This document shows positions 37,314 through 47,248 of a DNA stretch of 64,000 nucleotides, in pieces; position 1 is the first letter of the stretch, and each line of letters begins with the position of its first letter. The position numbers and the translations under genes were made by a program. The notes under the pieces are model-generated. The model saw nothing but the letters and a program-made list of their open reading frames with translations. It was not told where the DNA came from and ran no database searches. This DNA comes from Pseudomonas weihenstephanensis (lineage in GTDB: Bacteria; Pseudomonadota; Gammaproteobacteria; Pseudomonadales; Pseudomonadaceae): assembly GCF_001043055.1 (NCBI RefSeq), contig NZ_JYLF01000001.1:791827-855826 (forward strand). Direction: 5' to 3'.

Positions 37314-37493
37314 ATGAAAGGTCAGATACGTGCAGGCTGGTTTACGCGGGTGGTTCGCTGGCATCAACTGTCGCGCGAACGCGCACATTTACGGCGGGTC
37401 AGTGATGCCACGCTGAAGGATTTGGGGTTGAGTCGGGCGGATATTGAAACCGAAAGTCACCGGCATTTTTGGGAAGACCCGTTCAACAAATGA
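37314..37493 (+). CDS. DUF1127 small basic protein
   Basis: ATG 37314 to TGA 37493, 59 residues, behind AAGGAGG nine bases away. The sequence MKGQIRAGWFTRVVRWHQLS then ERAHLRRVSDATLKDLGLSR and ADIETESHRHFWEDP shows the DUF1127 core (R..L..LSD..LKDLGLSR.DI). Arg-rich DUF1127 proteins in other bacteria bind RNA or influence phosphate and stress metabolism. Divergent from the LysR gene. Confidence 0.9.
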   Translation: MKGQIRAGWFTRVVRWHQLSRERAHLRRVSDATLKDLGLSRADIETESHRHFWEDPFNK

Positions 37494-37566
37494 GCCGCAA
37501 TCCGTGTTGGCGATGGCGCAGGTTGCGATCCTTTTTAACAGCAAGAGATCGCAACTGCGTGCTCAC

Positions 37567-38913
37567 TCAGCGGTTAACCTGCTTGAGCGTTTCGGCAATC
37601 AAAAACGCCAGTTCCAGCGACTGATCGGCATTCATGCGTGGGTCGCAGTGGGTGTGGTAGCGGTCCGACAAGCCATCTTCGGTAATCGGACGCGCGCCAC
37701 CAATGCATTCAGTGACATTTTGTCCGGTCATTTCGATGTGAATGCCGCCTGCATAGCTGCCCTCGGCCTCATGCACCTGGAAGAACTGCTTCACCTCGCC
37801 GAGGATCTGCGCGAAGTCGCGGGTCTTGTAACCGCTGCTGGCCTTGATCGTGTTGGCGTGCATCGGGTCACAGCTCCAGAGCACCTGCTTGCCTTCGCCT
37901 TCGACCGCGCGGATCAGGCTTGGCAGGTGATCGCCCACCTTATTGGCGCCCATGCGCACGATCAAGTTGAGGCGGCCCGGGTCGTTGTCCGGGTTGAGGA
38001 TATCGATCAGGCGGATCAGGTCTTGGGTGTTCATGCTCGGGCCAACCTTGACCCCAATCGGATTATTGACCCCGCGCAGGAACTCGACATGTGCGCCGTC
38101 GAGCTGGCGCGTGCGATCGCCGATCCACAGCATGTGGGCCGAGCAATCGTAATAATCGTTGGTCAGGCTGTCGCGACGCACGAACGCTTCTTCGTAGTTC
38201 AACAGCAGCGCTTCGTGAGCCGTGAAGAAGCTGGTCTCGCGCAACTGCGGTGAGCTGTCCATGCCGCAGGCACGCATAAAGGCCAAGGTTTCGTCGATGC
38301 GGCTGGCCAACTGGCTGTATTTATCCGCCAGTGCCGAGTTGGCGATGAAGTCCAGGTTCCATTTGTGAACCTGATGCAGGTCGGCAAAGCCGCCCTGGGC
38401 AAAGGCGCGCAGCAGGTTCAGGGTCGCCGTTGACTGGTTATAGGCTTGCACCAGACGATCGGGGTCCGGCACGCGGCTTTTTTCATCGAAGCCGATGCCG
38501 TTAACTATGTCGCCCCGGTACGCTGGCAGGGTTACGCCATTGATCGTTTCATCGTTGGCCGAACGCGGCTTGGCGAATTGCCCGGCCATGCGCCCGACCT
38601 TGACCACCGGGCAACCTGCGGCGAAGGTCATGACGATTGCCATTTGCAGCAACACTTTGAACGTGTCGCGAATTTTGGCGGCGGAAAACTCGGCAAAGCT
38701 TTCAGCGCAATCGCCGCCCTGCAACAGAAACGCCCGACCTTGTGTGACCTCGGCAAACTGACGGCGTAATTCGCGAGCCTCGCCCGCAAAGACCAGTGGC
38801 GGGTAACTCGCCAGGCTCTGCTCGACACGCAGTACGTGCGCGGCATCAGGGTAGTGCGGTTGTTGCTGGATTGGCAGGGCGCGCCAGCTGTCGGGGGTCC
38901 AGGGTTGGCTCAT
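37567..38913 (-). CDS. class II 3-deoxy-7-phosphoheptulonate synthase
   Basis: 448 residues from ATG 38913. It condenses erythrose 4-phosphate and phosphoenolpyruvate in the first shikimate-pathway step. Plant-type class II features are seen: [70 protein letters not shown] and [19 protein letters not shown]. The metal-binding Cys, His and Glu lie in those blocks. An upstream frame to 38946 adds 11 unconserved residues. Confidence 0.95.
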   Translation of the reverse strand: MSQPWTPDSWRALPIQQQPHYPDAAHVLRVEQSLASYPPLVFAGEARELRRQFAEVTQGRAFLLQGGDCAESFAEFSAAKIRDTFKVLLQMAIVMTFAAGCPVVKVGRMAGQFAKPRSANDETINGVTLPAYRGDIVNGIGFDEKSRVPDPDRLVQAYNQSTATLNLLRAFAQGGFADLHQVHKWNLDFIANSALADKYSQLASRIDETLAFMRACGMDSSPQLRETSFFTAHEALLLNYEEAFVRRDSLTNDYYDCSAHMLWIGDRTRQLDGAHVEFLRGVNNPIGVKVGPSMNTQDLIRLIDILNPDNDPGRLNLIVRMGANKVGDHLPSLIRAVEGEGKQVLWSCDPMHANTIKASSGYKTRDFAQILGEVKQFFQVHEAEGSYAGGIHIEMTGQNVTECIGGARPITEDGLSDRYHTHCDPRMNADQSLELAFLIAETLKQVNR

Positions 38914-39073
38914 CGCAGACTCTAGTGTCAAGGGGAGATGGCGCATGTTATCAGCAATTAGTGCGTGACCTGTTGCGTGGCAATGGCCGACAATCGCGCC
39001 TTTCTGCTCGGCGCCGAGTGGTGTTTTTTTAGAGCGATGCCCGGGTTGTGCCGGGTCGCGGCAAGGAGAGGAA

Positions 39074-39829
39074 ATGTCTGAGGAGCGCGTTGAGCGTCTG
39101 CTCGCTGAGGTTCATGATGACTTCGGCATGATTCGAGTACTTGAAGTGGAAGACTACCGCTTCCTCGAATTTGGCGATGCGATCGAGCAAAGTTGTGTGT
39201 TCACCGCTGATCCCAGCTGGCTGGAATACGACTACACCCGCGCCATGCTGATTGGCGCGCTGTGCCATGAAACCCCCGAAAGTGCCTTGTTTCTAGGTTT
39301 GGGCGCCGGAACCCTGACCCAGGCCTGCCTGAAGTTTTTGCCCCTTGAGGATGTCGAAGCCATTGAGTTGCGTCCGGATGTTCCGCGTCTGGCCATCGAG
39401 TACCTTGGGCTGGACGATGACCCGCGCTTGTACATTCGCATCGGCGATGCGCAAGAGTTGCTGGAAAGTGCGGAGTCGGCGGACCTGATTTTTGTCGACC
39501 TGTACAACGACTTGGGGCCTGCGCCTGCTCATCTGGGCTGGAACTTTCTTGAAAGCTGCCAGAACAAGCTCAATCCCAACGGTTGGCTGATCATCAACCA
39601 GTGGGCCACGGATGATGGCAAGCCGCTGGGTGCAGCGCTGCTGCGCGGGTTATTCCATCGTCACTATTGGGAGCTGCCGGTGAAGGAGGGGAACGTCATT
39701 TTGATGGTGCCTGCCGATCTGGAACAAACGCTGGAGCTGCCGGCTTTGACGCTGCGGGCCGAGGGTCTGGCCTCGCGTTTGGGCTACTCCCTGGAGTCCT
39801 TGATCAAGGCCATTCGCCCCGCCACGTGA
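39074..39829 (+). CDS. spermidine synthase-like methyltransferase-fold protein
   Basis: 251 residues with a Rossmann-type core: [43 protein letters not shown] holds the nucleotide-binding glycine loop and acidic residue. A second motif is [15 protein letters not shown]. The C-terminus departs from SpeE and the N-terminal tetramerisation part is reduced, so it may not use putrescine. RBS AGGAGAGGAA supports the start. Confidence 0.82.
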   Translation: MSEERVERLLAEVHDDFGMIRVLEVEDYRFLEFGDAIEQSCVFTADPSWLEYDYTRAMLIGALCHETPESALFLGLGAGTLTQACLKFLPLEDVEAIELRPDVPRLAIEYLGLDDDPRLYIRIGDAQELLESAESADLIFVDLYNDLGPAPAHLGWNFLESCQNKLNPNGWLIINQWATDDGKPLGAALLRGLFHRHYWELPVKEGNVILMVPADLEQTLELPALTLRAEGLASRLGYSLESLIKAIRPAT

Positions 39830-40190
39830 AGGGCGAAGGTGAAACGTTTTAGCCCGCGGGCGAGGGTTTGATCATTTTGCAGTGTGCAAAATATCGTCAA
39901 GGCCCGGTCTACAGAGGCGTTCAGCGCTTTTATCCTTAAAAAAACGCTTCTTTTTTTTGATAAATCCGGTATAGTGCGCGCCGGCCTTTAGCCGGGCCAC
40001 GTTTAGGTGTCGCATTTCCCGAAGCACGCTTCGGCTGCTCGTCCGTTTCGCGGACAACCCTGAACGCTCCATTCATTTAAACGTTTTCGCAAATCCCCGC
40101 CGACAAAGCAGCCAGGGCGACTCTTGAGTCTTACACGGCATGCGCAGCTTTGGAGCATGGGTCTTTGCGGATGCACTTAGAGGCAGACCC
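39830..40190. other. leader region of the DEAD helicase gene
   Basis: 361 bases without a gene. A perfect inverted repeat, ATTTTGCA (39874-39881) and TGCAAAAT (39885-39892), lies near the left end. A -10-like TATAGT is at 39970-39975. If that is the promoter, the helicase mRNA has a leader of about 210 bases with hairpins such as CCGGC/GCCGG at 39981-39995. Long structured leaders are usual for cold-induced csdA/deaD genes. Confidence 0.5.
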
Positions 40191-41861
40191 ATGACCCAGG
40201 AAACCGGCGGCTTCGCCGCTTTTAATCTTAATCCGAACATTCTTGCAGCCGTTGCAGCAACTGGCTACGAAGAACCTTCGGCTATTCAGCAGCAATCGAT
40301 CCCGATCATCATGGCCGGTCACGACATGATTGGTCAGGCGCAAACCGGTACGGGTAAAACCGCCGCGTTCGCCCTGCCGATCCTGCACCGCATCGATCCT
40401 GCTAAGCGCGAGCCGCAAGCCCTGATCCTGGCGCCAACCCGTGAGTTGGCGCTGCAAGTAGCAACCGCTTTCGAAACCTACGCCAAGCAAATGCCGGGTG
40501 TAACTGTTGTGGCCGTTTACGGCGGCGCGCCTATGGGCCCACAACTGAAAGCAATCCGTAATGGCGCACAAATCGTTGTCGCCACACCGGGCCGTCTGTG
40601 CGACCACTTGCGTCGTGACGAAAAAGTACTGGCGACCGTGAACCACCTGGTTCTCGACGAAGCTGACGAAATGCTCAAGCTGGGCTTCATGGATGACCTT
40701 GAAGTGATCTTCAAGGCCTTGCCAGCGACTCGCCAGACCGTATTGTTCTCGGCGACCTTGCCGCAGTCGATCCGTGCCATTGCTGAGCGCCACCTGCGCG
40801 ACCCGCAACACGTGAAGATTCAGACCAAGACTCAGACCGTTACCGCGATCGAACAGGCTCACCTGTTGGTTCACGCTGACCAGAAGACCTCGGCTGTGTT
40901 GAGCCTGCTGGAAGTTGAAGATTTCGACGCCCTGATCATGTTCGTGCGCACCAAGCAAGCGACCCTGGACCTGGCCAGTGCCCTGGAAGCCAAAGGCTAT
41001 AAAGCTGCTGCGCTGAACGGTGACATTGCTCAGAACCAGCGTGAGCGCGTTATCGAATCCCTCAAAGATGGCCGTCTGGACATCGTTGTGGCGACCGACG
41101 TAGCGGCACGTGGTCTTGACGTTCCACGTATCACCCACGTGTTCAACGTTGACATGCCTTACGATCCAGAGTCCTACGTTCACCGTATCGGCCGTACTGG
41201 CCGTGCCGGTCGCGAAGGTCGCGCCCTGTTGCTGGTTACGCCGCGTGAGCGTCGCATGCTGCAAGTGATCGAGCGTGTAACCGGGCAAAAGGTTGCTGAA
41301 GTCCGCCTGCCGGATGCCCAAGCTGTTCTCGATGCTCGCATCAAGAAACTGACCAACAGCCTGACGCCGCTGGTGGCTGACGCTGAATCGACTCACGGTG
41401 ATCTGCTGGATCGCCTGATTGCCGATATCGGTTGCAGCCCACGTGCATTGGCCGCAGCGCTGTTGCGCAAAGCCACCAATGGTCAGGCGCTGACCTTGGC
41501 TGCGATCGAGCGTGATCGCCCACTGGTGCCTAACAGTGCACCGCGTGAGCGTTCCGAGCGTTCGGGTGACCGTCCGGACCGTGGTGATCGTGAGCGTCGC
41601 GCTCCGGTGGCATTGGCCGAAGGCCGTGCTCGTTGCCGTACCGCGCTGGGCGCGCGTGATGGCATCGCTGCCAAGAACCTGCTGGGCGCTATCCTCAACG
41701 AGGGTGGTCTGGCACGTGAAGCCATCGGTCGCATTCAAGTGCGTGATAGCTTCAGCCTGGTAGAACTGCCGGAAGATGGCCTGGAAAAACTGCTGGCCAA
41801 GCTCAAAGATACTCGCGTTGCAGGCAAGCAGCTCAAGCTGCGTCGCTATCGCGAAGATTAA
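40191..41861 (+). CDS. deaD: DEAD-box RNA helicase (CsdA/DeaD type)
   Basis: 556 residues from ATG 40191 with AGAGG upstream; the longer frame from 40140 is unconserved. Motifs in order: Q motif (GYEEPSAIQQQSIP), I AQTGTGKTAAF, Ia APTRELALQ, GG, II DEAD in VLDEADEML, III SAT, IV to VI ending HRIGRTGRAG. The C-terminus has a basic linker (PRERSERSGDRPDRGDRERR) and a DbpA-type RNA-binding fold (ARCRTALGARDGIAAKNLLGAILNEG). It likely unwinds mRNA and rRNA in ribosome assembly and cold adaptation. Confidence 0.95.
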   Translation: MTQETGGFAAFNLNPNILAAVAATGYEEPSAIQQQSIPIIMAGHDMIGQAQTGTGKTAAFALPILHRIDPAKREPQALILAPTRELALQVATAFETYAKQMPGVTVVAVYGGAPMGPQLKAIRNGAQIVVATPGRLCDHLRRDEKVLATVNHLVLDEADEMLKLGFMDDLEVIFKALPATRQTVLFSATLPQSIRAIAERHLRDPQHVKIQTKTQTVTAIEQAHLLVHADQKTSAVLSLLEVEDFDALIMFVRTKQATLDLASALEAKGYKAAALNGDIAQNQRERVIESLKDGRLDIVVATDVAARGLDVPRITHVFNVDMPYDPESYVHRIGRTGRAGREGRALLLVTPRERRMLQVIERVTGQKVAEVRLPDAQAVLDARIKKLTNSLTPLVADAESTHGDLLDRLIADIGCSPRALAAALLRKATNGQALTLAAIERDRPLVPNSAPRERSERSGDRPDRGDRERRAPVALAEGRARCRTALGARDGIAAKNLLGAILNEGGLAREAIGRIQVRDSFSLVELPEDGLEKLLAKLKDTRVAGKQLKLRRYRED

Positions 41862-41890
41862 TCACTGTTGCAGTGATTGATCGCTAAAAA

Positions 41891-41919
41891 AATCCCCGAC
41901 TGGTTCGGGGATTTTTTTT
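41891..41919 (+). terminator. deaD terminator
   Basis: AATCCCCGA (41891-41899) pairs with TCGGGGATT (41905-41913), followed by TTTTTT. The upstream A-run makes it potentially active in both directions, serving the convergent dioxygenase gene as well. Confidence 0.85.
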
Positions 41920-42028
41920 GCCTGCCTTTTTTGGGGACTGCCCGTAGAGGCAGCCAAGGCACGCAAGCTGCGAATGTTGACTGAGCCGGTTCTTTGCTCA
42001 ACCGGATCGCGTTGTAGCGATTGCAGGT

Positions 42029-42796
42029 TCACCCGAACCGATAGATGTCCATCCCCAGAGCGCCCATCGTCCAGCCCTCGTGTTCAATACGAGGAGCATC
42101 CCCGGCACCGCGAGCGAAATAAAGCGGCAGCAAGTGCTCGTCACTCGGGTGGCTGCGTACGGCACTTGGCGCCTGGCGGCGATAGTCGTGCAGCGCTGCC
42201 TCGTCATCATGGGTGAGCTTTTCAATCATCCAGTCACGAAAATCTTTGGCCCACGTCTCGATGCTCTCTGGCCCCGCACGCCAGTCAAGCTCACGCAAGT
42301 TGTGGGTAATGCTGCCAGAACCGATCAGCAAAATGCCTTCTTCACGCAAACTCGCCAAAGCGCGACCGATTTGTGTCTGATAAGCCGGGCCTTTGTGGCT
42401 GGGCAGTGAAACTTGTACAACCGGAATATCCGCTGCCGGGTACATCAATGACAGCGGCACCCAGGTGCCGTGATCGAAAGGGCGTTTGGCGTCGAGTTGT
42501 GCGGGTAGGCCGCCGTCTTGCAGCATTTGAGCAATGCGCGCCGCCAGGGCAGGCTCGCCCGGCGCGGGGTATTGCACGGCAAACAACGCAGGAGGGAAAC
42601 CGCCAAAATCGTGCCACGTTTCAGGCGCTGCGGCGCTGCTAACGCGCAGTTCGGGGCTTTCCCAATGGGCAGACATCACTACAATTGCTTTAGGTCGTGG
42701 CAATTCACTGGCCAGGCGAGTCAGGGCGGGGCCACTGGCGCCTGGCTCGAGTGCCAGCATCGGCGAGCCATGGGAGATAAAAAGACTGGGGAGCAT
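42029..42796 (-). CDS. 4,5-DOPA dioxygenase extradiol-type protein (YgiD)
   Basis: 255 residues from ATG 42796 (a TTG at 42811 is less likely). It belongs to the class III extradiol ring-cleaving family. Likely metal-binding histidines are in SLFISHGSPMLALE near residue 8, VMSAHWESPELR near 40 and GSGSITHNLRELDW. YgiD-type members cleave L-DOPA and related catechols using non-heme Zn or Fe. The natural substrate is uncertain. Confidence 0.9.
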   Translation of the reverse strand: MLPSLFISHGSPMLALEPGASGPALTRLASELPRPKAIVVMSAHWESPELRVSSAAAPETWHDFGGFPPALFAVQYPAPGEPALAARIAQMLQDGGLPAQLDAKRPFDHGTWVPLSLMYPAADIPVVQVSLPSHKGPAYQTQIGRALASLREEGILLIGSGSITHNLRELDWRAGPESIETWAKDFRDWMIEKLTHDDEAALHDYRRQAPSAVRSHPSDEHLLPLYFARGAGDAPRIEHEGWTMGALGMDIYRFG

Positions 42797-42897
42797 GGCG
42801 TTATGTCTCAAGGTTAAGATGCGTCATCTTCATCCTGATCATTGATCTAAATCCAATATAAGTTTTAGTACTTATCTATCGAATTTAAAGGTGAATC

Positions 42898-43557
42898 ATG
42901 CAGCCTGAGTTTTGGCACGACCGGTGGAAGAACAATCAGATTGGCTTTCACCTGGACCACGTCAACCCGTATTTGGCACGATATTGGCCAGCCTTGGGGT
43001 TAGAGGCCGGTGCGCGTGTGCTGGTGCCATTGTGTGGGAAAAGTCTGGATATCACCTGGCTGGCCGCTCACGGTTACCAGGTGTTGGGTGTCGAGTTGTC
43101 TGAGGCTGCTGTAGAGCGCTATTTCAGCGAGCATAACCTCAAACCCGACATTACCCGGCGTGGCGCGTTGAGCGTCTATGAGGCAGGGCCTGTGACGCTC
43201 ATGTGTGGTGACGTGTTTGCGATCAGCGCAGACGATGTGGCGACGTGTCAGGGGTTATATGACCGTGCGGCAATCATCGCCTTACCGCCTGAGATGCGAG
43301 CAAATTACGTGACCCACTTGACGAACGTTTTGCCGCGCGATTGCAAGGGCCTGTTGATTACCCTCGACTACGATCAATCCGAAATGCAGGGGCCGCCATT
43401 CTCAGTGCCGGATACAGAGATTCAGCGCCTGCTGACCCCAGAGTGGTCACTGGAGGTGCTGGAGCAATCCGACATTCTGGACAAGAGCTGGAACTTTCTG
43501 AATAAGGGCGCCACTCGTTTGGTAGAGCGCGCGTATCGCTTGCAAAAAAACGTCTAA
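42898..43557 (+). CDS. tpm: thiopurine S-methyltransferase
   Basis: 219 residues of TPMT family: MQPEFWHDRWKNNQIGFHLDHVNPYLARYW at the N-terminus, RVLVPLCGKSLDITWLAAHGYQVLGVELSEAAVERYF for SAM binding, and CQGLYDRAAIIALPPEMRANYVTHL. In pseudomonads it methylates thiopurines and also selenium/tellurium oxyanions, producing volatile species. ATG 42898 is preceded by AAAGGTGAATC. A shared terminator separates it from convergent htpX. Confidence 0.95.
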   Translation: MQPEFWHDRWKNNQIGFHLDHVNPYLARYWPALGLEAGARVLVPLCGKSLDITWLAAHGYQVLGVELSEAAVERYFSEHNLKPDITRRGALSVYEAGPVTLMCGDVFAISADDVATCQGLYDRAAIIALPPEMRANYVTHLTNVLPRDCKGLLITLDYDQSEMQGPPFSVPDTEIQRLLTPEWSLEVLEQSDILDKSWNFLNKGATRLVERAYRLQKNV

Positions 43558-43577
43558 GCCCGCTGCGGCGAACATGA

Positions 43578-43603
43578 AAAAGGGCGACCGAAGTCGCCCT
43601 TTT
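43578..43603. terminator. bidirectional terminator between tpm and htpX
   Basis: AAAAGGGCGAC (43578-43588) pairs perfectly with GTCGCCCTTTT (43593-43603) around CGAA, giving a T-rich tail on either strand. Confidence 0.85.
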
Positions 43604-43623
43604 ATTGTGCCTGTGCCGTCAGG

Positions 43624-44511
43624 TTAGCCGCGACGACGCAATGCATCGATACGTTCTTCCAGTGGCGGGTGGCTCATGAACATGCGCGCCAGGCCCTGCT
43701 TGATACCGCCATTGATACCAAAGGCGGCCAAGGTGTCAGGCATATGCACCGGCAGGCCCTGTTCGGAGCGCAGACGTTGCAGGGCGCTGATCATGGCGGC
43801 GGTACCCGCCAGATGAGCACCGGCTTCATCTGCCCGGAACTCACGTTTGCGCGAGAACCACATCACGATGGCGCTGGCCAGGAAGCCCAGTACCAACTCG
43901 GCGAAAATGGTCGCAACGTAGTAGGCGATGCCGCGGCCTTCATCGTTCTTGAAAATCACTTTGTCGACAAAGTTGCCGATAATGCGTGCAAAGAACATGA
44001 CGAAGGTGTTCACCACGCCCTGAACCAGTGCCAGGGTGACCATGTCACCGTTGGCCACATGGCCGATTTCGTGAGCCAGCACGGCTTTCACTTCATCGGG
44101 CGAGAAACGCTCCAAAAGCCCTTGGCTAACAGCCACCAGGGCATCGTTCTTGTTCCAGCCGGTTGCAAAAGCATTGGCCTCATAAGCCGGGAAGATCCCG
44201 ACCTCGGGCATTTTGATCCCGGCCTCCCGAGACAATTGCTCAACGGTTTGCATCAGCCATTGTTCATGACGAGTACGAGGTTGAGTAATCACCTGGGTGC
44301 TTGTGCTCATTTTCGCCATCCATTTGGAGATGAACAGCGAGAACAGAGACCCTGCGAAACCAAAGACTGCACAGAAAACCAACAGCTGACTGAGGTTCAG
44401 ATCAACCCCGTTGGCCGCCATGAACCCGTTAAAGCCGAACAGGCTCAGGGTGATGCTGGCAATCAGCACGACCGCCAGGTTAGTGGCCAAAAACAGCAAA
44501 ATGCGCATCAT
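43624..44511 (-). CDS. htpX: membrane-bound zinc protease HtpX
   Basis: 295 residues with two N-terminal membrane helices and two more after the active site. The zinc motif is [13 protein letters not shown], with the downstream glutamate in [14 protein letters not shown]. HtpX degrades damaged membrane proteins and works with FtsH. It is usually heat- or Cpx-induced; no clear heat-shock promoter could be fixed in the 313 bases upstream. Confidence 0.96.
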   Translation of the reverse strand: MMRILLFLATNLAVVLIASITLSLFGFNGFMAANGVDLNLSQLLVFCAVFGFAGSLFSLFISKWMAKMSTSTQVITQPRTRHEQWLMQTVEQLSREAGIKMPEVGIFPAYEANAFATGWNKNDALVAVSQGLLERFSPDEVKAVLAHEIGHVANGDMVTLALVQGVVNTFVMFFARIIGNFVDKVIFKNDEGRGIAYYVATIFAELVLGFLASAIVMWFSRKREFRADEAGAHLAGTAAMISALQRLRSEQGLPVHMPDTLAAFGINGGIKQGLARMFMSHPPLEERIDALRRRG

Positions 44512-44824
44512 GGTTGTAAGAATCTCCTCGTCTTTAGGTATTGCCGCATGCGGGGTATATAAGGTGCTGTTACAGGCTATTCAACCAAGTGACTATTTCA
44601 AACTGTGTCCTACAGCGTGATTCTAGTTGCAAGAGAGCCATTTCCTAATACGGATTGACTTTTTTTAGGCTCAAAAATTCCCACAAAACCCAGTGGATAC
44701 GAGGCTTAAGGATTTTTTAAGGCGTATTCAGGCGCGAAAAGGCCCGGAGGGTACAGTAAGTGAAGAATGTTTCATTAGACACATGCTGTGCGACATTTGA
44801 TGCGTCGCACAGCATGTAGAGAAA
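44512..44824. other. intergenic region between htpX and alaA
   Basis: 313 bases: the htpX promoter region on the left and the alaA 3' hairpin (44781-44817) on the right. The middle is AT-rich with no gene. Confidence 0.5.
44781..44817 (-). terminator. 14-bp perfect hairpin downstream of alaA
   Basis: ACATGCTGTGCGAC (44781-44794) and GTCGCACAGCATGT (44804-44817) match over all 14 bases around a 9-base loop, 8 bases past the alaA stop. It lacks a good T-run on the minus strand, so it may act as an mRNA-stabilising 3' hairpin or a factor-dependent stop. Confidence 0.55.
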
Positions 44825-46036
44825 TTACTGACGGTAGGTTTTCAGGAAGTTACCGATTCTGCCGATCGCCTGATCCAGTTCGTCCACGCGTGGCAGTGTT
44901 ACCACACGAAAGTGATCTGGCCACGGCCAGTTGAACGCCGTGCCTTGAACCACCAGCAGTTTTTCCGACAGCAGCAAGTCGAGCACGAATTTCTCGTCGT
45001 TAAGAATCGGGCAGACTTTTGGATCAATGCGCGGGAAGGCATACAGCGCGCCCATCGGTTTTACGCAACTGACGCCCGGAATGTCATTGAGCAACTCCCA
45101 GGTGCGGTTACGTTGCTCCAGCAGGCGGCCGTTGGGCAGCACCAGGTCATTGATGCTCTGGTAGCCACCGAGCGCGGTCTGGATGGCATGCTGGCTAGGC
45201 ACGTTGGCGCACAGGCGCATGTTGGCCAGCATGTCGATGCCTTCAATGTAGCTTTGGGCATTGTGCTTGGGACCGGAGATGGCGATCCAGCCGGAACGGA
45301 AACCTGCCACCCGGTACGACTTGGAGAGGCCGTTAAAGGTCAGGCAGAGCACGTCCGGTGCCAGCGACGCAGTGCAGATGTGCACGGCATCGTCATACAG
45401 AATTTTGTCGTAGATCTCATCCGAGAACACCACCAGGTTGTGCTGGCGAGCGATTTGCAGCATGCCTTGCAGCAGTTCTTTGGAATACACCGCACCCGTT
45501 GGGTTGTTCGGGTTGATGATGACCATCGCTTTGGTGTTTGGGGTGATTTTGGCTTTGATATCGGCCAGGTCAGGGAACCAGTTGGCTTGCTCGTCACACA
45601 GGTAGTGCACCGGATGGCCACCTGCCAGCGTTACGGCTGCGGTCCATAGCGGGTAATCGGGTGCGGGCACCAACACTTCATCGCCATTGTTGAGCAACGC
45701 TTGCAGCGACATCACGATGAGTTCGGAGACGCCATTACCCAGGTAGATGTCTTCAATGCCCACGCCTTCTACCTGCTTTTGCTGGTAGTACTGCATCACG
45801 GCTTTGCGAGCGCTGAACAGGCCCTTGGAGTCGCTGTAGCCCTGAGCGGTAGGCAAATTGCGGATCACGTCCTGAAGGATTTCGTCCGGCGCTTCAAAAC
45901 CAAATGGCGCCGGGTTGCCGATATTCAGCTTGAGGATGCGGTGGCCTTCCTCTTCCAGACGTTTGGCGTGCTTGAGCACTGGGCCGCGAATGTCATAACA
46001 GACGTTGGCGAGCTTGTTTGATTTGCTGACCTGCAT
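44825..46036 (-). CDS. alaA: alanine-synthesising PLP aminotransferase
   Basis: 403 residues from ATG 46036; the open frame to 46108 is unconserved. Fold-type I features: LGNGVSELIVMSLQALLNNGDEVLVPAPDYPLWTAAV, INPNNPTGAVYSKELL, VVFSDEIYDKILYDD, and the PLP lysine in NGLSKSYRVAGFRSGWI. It closely resembles E. coli AlaA (YfbQ), which makes alanine from pyruvate and glutamate. Divergent from msrB. Confidence 0.92.
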   Translation of the reverse strand: MQVSKSNKLANVCYDIRGPVLKHAKRLEEEGHRILKLNIGNPAPFGFEAPDEILQDVIRNLPTAQGYSDSKGLFSARKAVMQYYQQKQVEGVGIEDIYLGNGVSELIVMSLQALLNNGDEVLVPAPDYPLWTAAVTLAGGHPVHYLCDEQANWFPDLADIKAKITPNTKAMVIINPNNPTGAVYSKELLQGMLQIARQHNLVVFSDEIYDKILYDDAVHICTASLAPDVLCLTFNGLSKSYRVAGFRSGWIAISGPKHNAQSYIEGIDMLANMRLCANVPSQHAIQTALGGYQSINDLVLPNGRLLEQRNRTWELLNDIPGVSCVKPMGALYAFPRIDPKVCPILNDEKFVLDLLLSEKLLVVQGTAFNWPWPDHFRVVTLPRVDELDQAIGRIGNFLKTYRQ

Positions 46037-46255
46037 GGCGATGTGATCCCGAAAATGAACGATCCAGCCAGGACGTGACGCCTGCACTGGGAAATTCTGT
46101 GTCTTCACACAGCGGCAACCCGCTTTGCTTCAAGAATCCGTTTGAATGCACATAACGCGGGTGCCAGACTGGCGCTTAACGAGGCGCAATCATACGTGCC
46201 ACCCGACCCCTGGAAAAGCCACTGGTCGGGGTTTTTCAGTGACAGGGGCTTAAGC

Positions 46256-46651
46256 ATGCAAAAGTTGGAAAAAACACTGGACGAGTGGAAGGCCATGCTC
46301 GACCCACAGCAATACAACGTGTGCCGCCTCAAGGGCACCGAGCGGCCATTCTCCGGCAAGTACAACGCCACCAAAACGGACGGTGTTTATCATTGCATTT
46401 GTTGTAATGAGCCGTTGTTCGACTCTGCGGCCAAGTTTGACTCAGGCTGTGGTTGGCCAAGTTTTTATCAACCCATTGGCGAGAGTGCGATGGTCGAGAT
46501 TCGTGATGTGAGCCACGGCATGGTCCGCACTGAAGTGAAGTGTGCCAAATGTGATGCGCATTTGGGCCACGTATTTCCTGACGGCCCGCCACCTACCGGT
46601 TTGCGTTATTGCATCAACTCGGTGTGCCTGGACTTCGTGGCGCGCGACTGA
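46256..46651 (+). CDS. msrB: peptide methionine (R)-S-oxide reductase
   Basis: 131 residues from ATG 46256 behind ACAGGGGCTTAAGC. Zinc cysteines are in [11 protein letters not shown] and [14 protein letters not shown]. The catalytic segment is [13 protein letters not shown]. It reduces methionine-R-sulfoxide in oxidised proteins and is cytoplasmic (no signal peptide). It is followed after 25 bases by glutathione peroxidase, so the pair is an oxidative-repair unit. Confidence 0.95.
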   Translation: MQKLEKTLDEWKAMLDPQQYNVCRLKGTERPFSGKYNATKTDGVYHCICCNEPLFDSAAKFDSGCGWPSFYQPIGESAMVEIRDVSHGMVRTEVKCAKCDAHLGHVFPDGPPPTGLRYCINSVCLDFVARD

Positions 46652-46676
46652 ACTTCACGTTATCGAGGGTGGCGTC

Positions 46677-47177
46677 ATGACTGACAACCTGTTGAACATT
46701 GCTTGCACCACACTGAGCGGTGAGCAAAAGACCTTGGCCGACTTCGGGGGCAAAGCCGTGTTGGTGGTTAATACCGCGAGCAACTGCGGGTTTACCTCAC
46801 AGTACAAAGGGCTGGAAGCGCTGTGGCAGCAGTACAAGGATCAAGGTTTGGTCATTCTGGGGTTTCCCTGCAACCAGTTCAGGCAACAGGAACCCGGGGA
46901 TGAAGCGGCAATCTTGCAATTTTGCGAGGTGAACTTTGGCGTGAGCTTCCCGTTGTTCAAGAAAGTCGAAGTGAATGGCCCTCAGGCGCACCCTCTCTTT
47001 ACTGCCCTCAAACAGCGCGCCCCTGGACTGTTGGGGTCCACAGGCATCAAGTGGAACTTCACCAAGTTTTTGATCAGTGAGCACGGTCGCAGTATCAAAC
47101 GCTATGCCCCTGCGACGAAACCCTATGCCTTGAAAGCTGACATCGAAGCACTGCTGCGTGTGCAGGCGCGGCCCTAA
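46677..47177 (+). CDS. glutathione peroxidase-like thiol peroxidase
   Basis: 166 residues from ATG 46677. The peroxidatic cysteine is in VVNTASNCGFTSQYKGLEALW near residue 36. The other tetrad regions are LGFPCNQFRQQEPGDE, with a second Cys that may be the resolving residue, and KWNFTKFLI with Trp and Asn. Probably thioredoxin-dependent, as most bacterial members are. In P. aeruginosa the MarR gene ospR lies beside its homologue; no such gene is present here. Confidence 0.93.
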   Translation: MTDNLLNIACTTLSGEQKTLADFGGKAVLVVNTASNCGFTSQYKGLEALWQQYKDQGLVILGFPCNQFRQQEPGDEAAILQFCEVNFGVSFPLFKKVEVNGPQAHPLFTALKQRAPGLLGSTGIKWNFTKFLISEHGRSIKRYAPATKPYALKADIEALLRVQARP

Positions 47178-47248
47178 AGGCGAGGGCTGAGGTGTTTATG
47201 TACGAGCGTTAGCCACGCTTCTCATTCGTTCGCAGCTACGCCCTGTGC

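Noticed and set aside
37444..38253. 269-residue plus-strand frame
   Set aside because: Antisense to class II DAHP synthase and overlapping the DUF1127 gene; no conserved features.
40131..41738. 535-residue open frame on the minus strand
   Set aside because: Antisense to the DEAD-box helicase, whose motifs are all intact; low-complexity Gln/His/Arg composition typical of a shadow frame.
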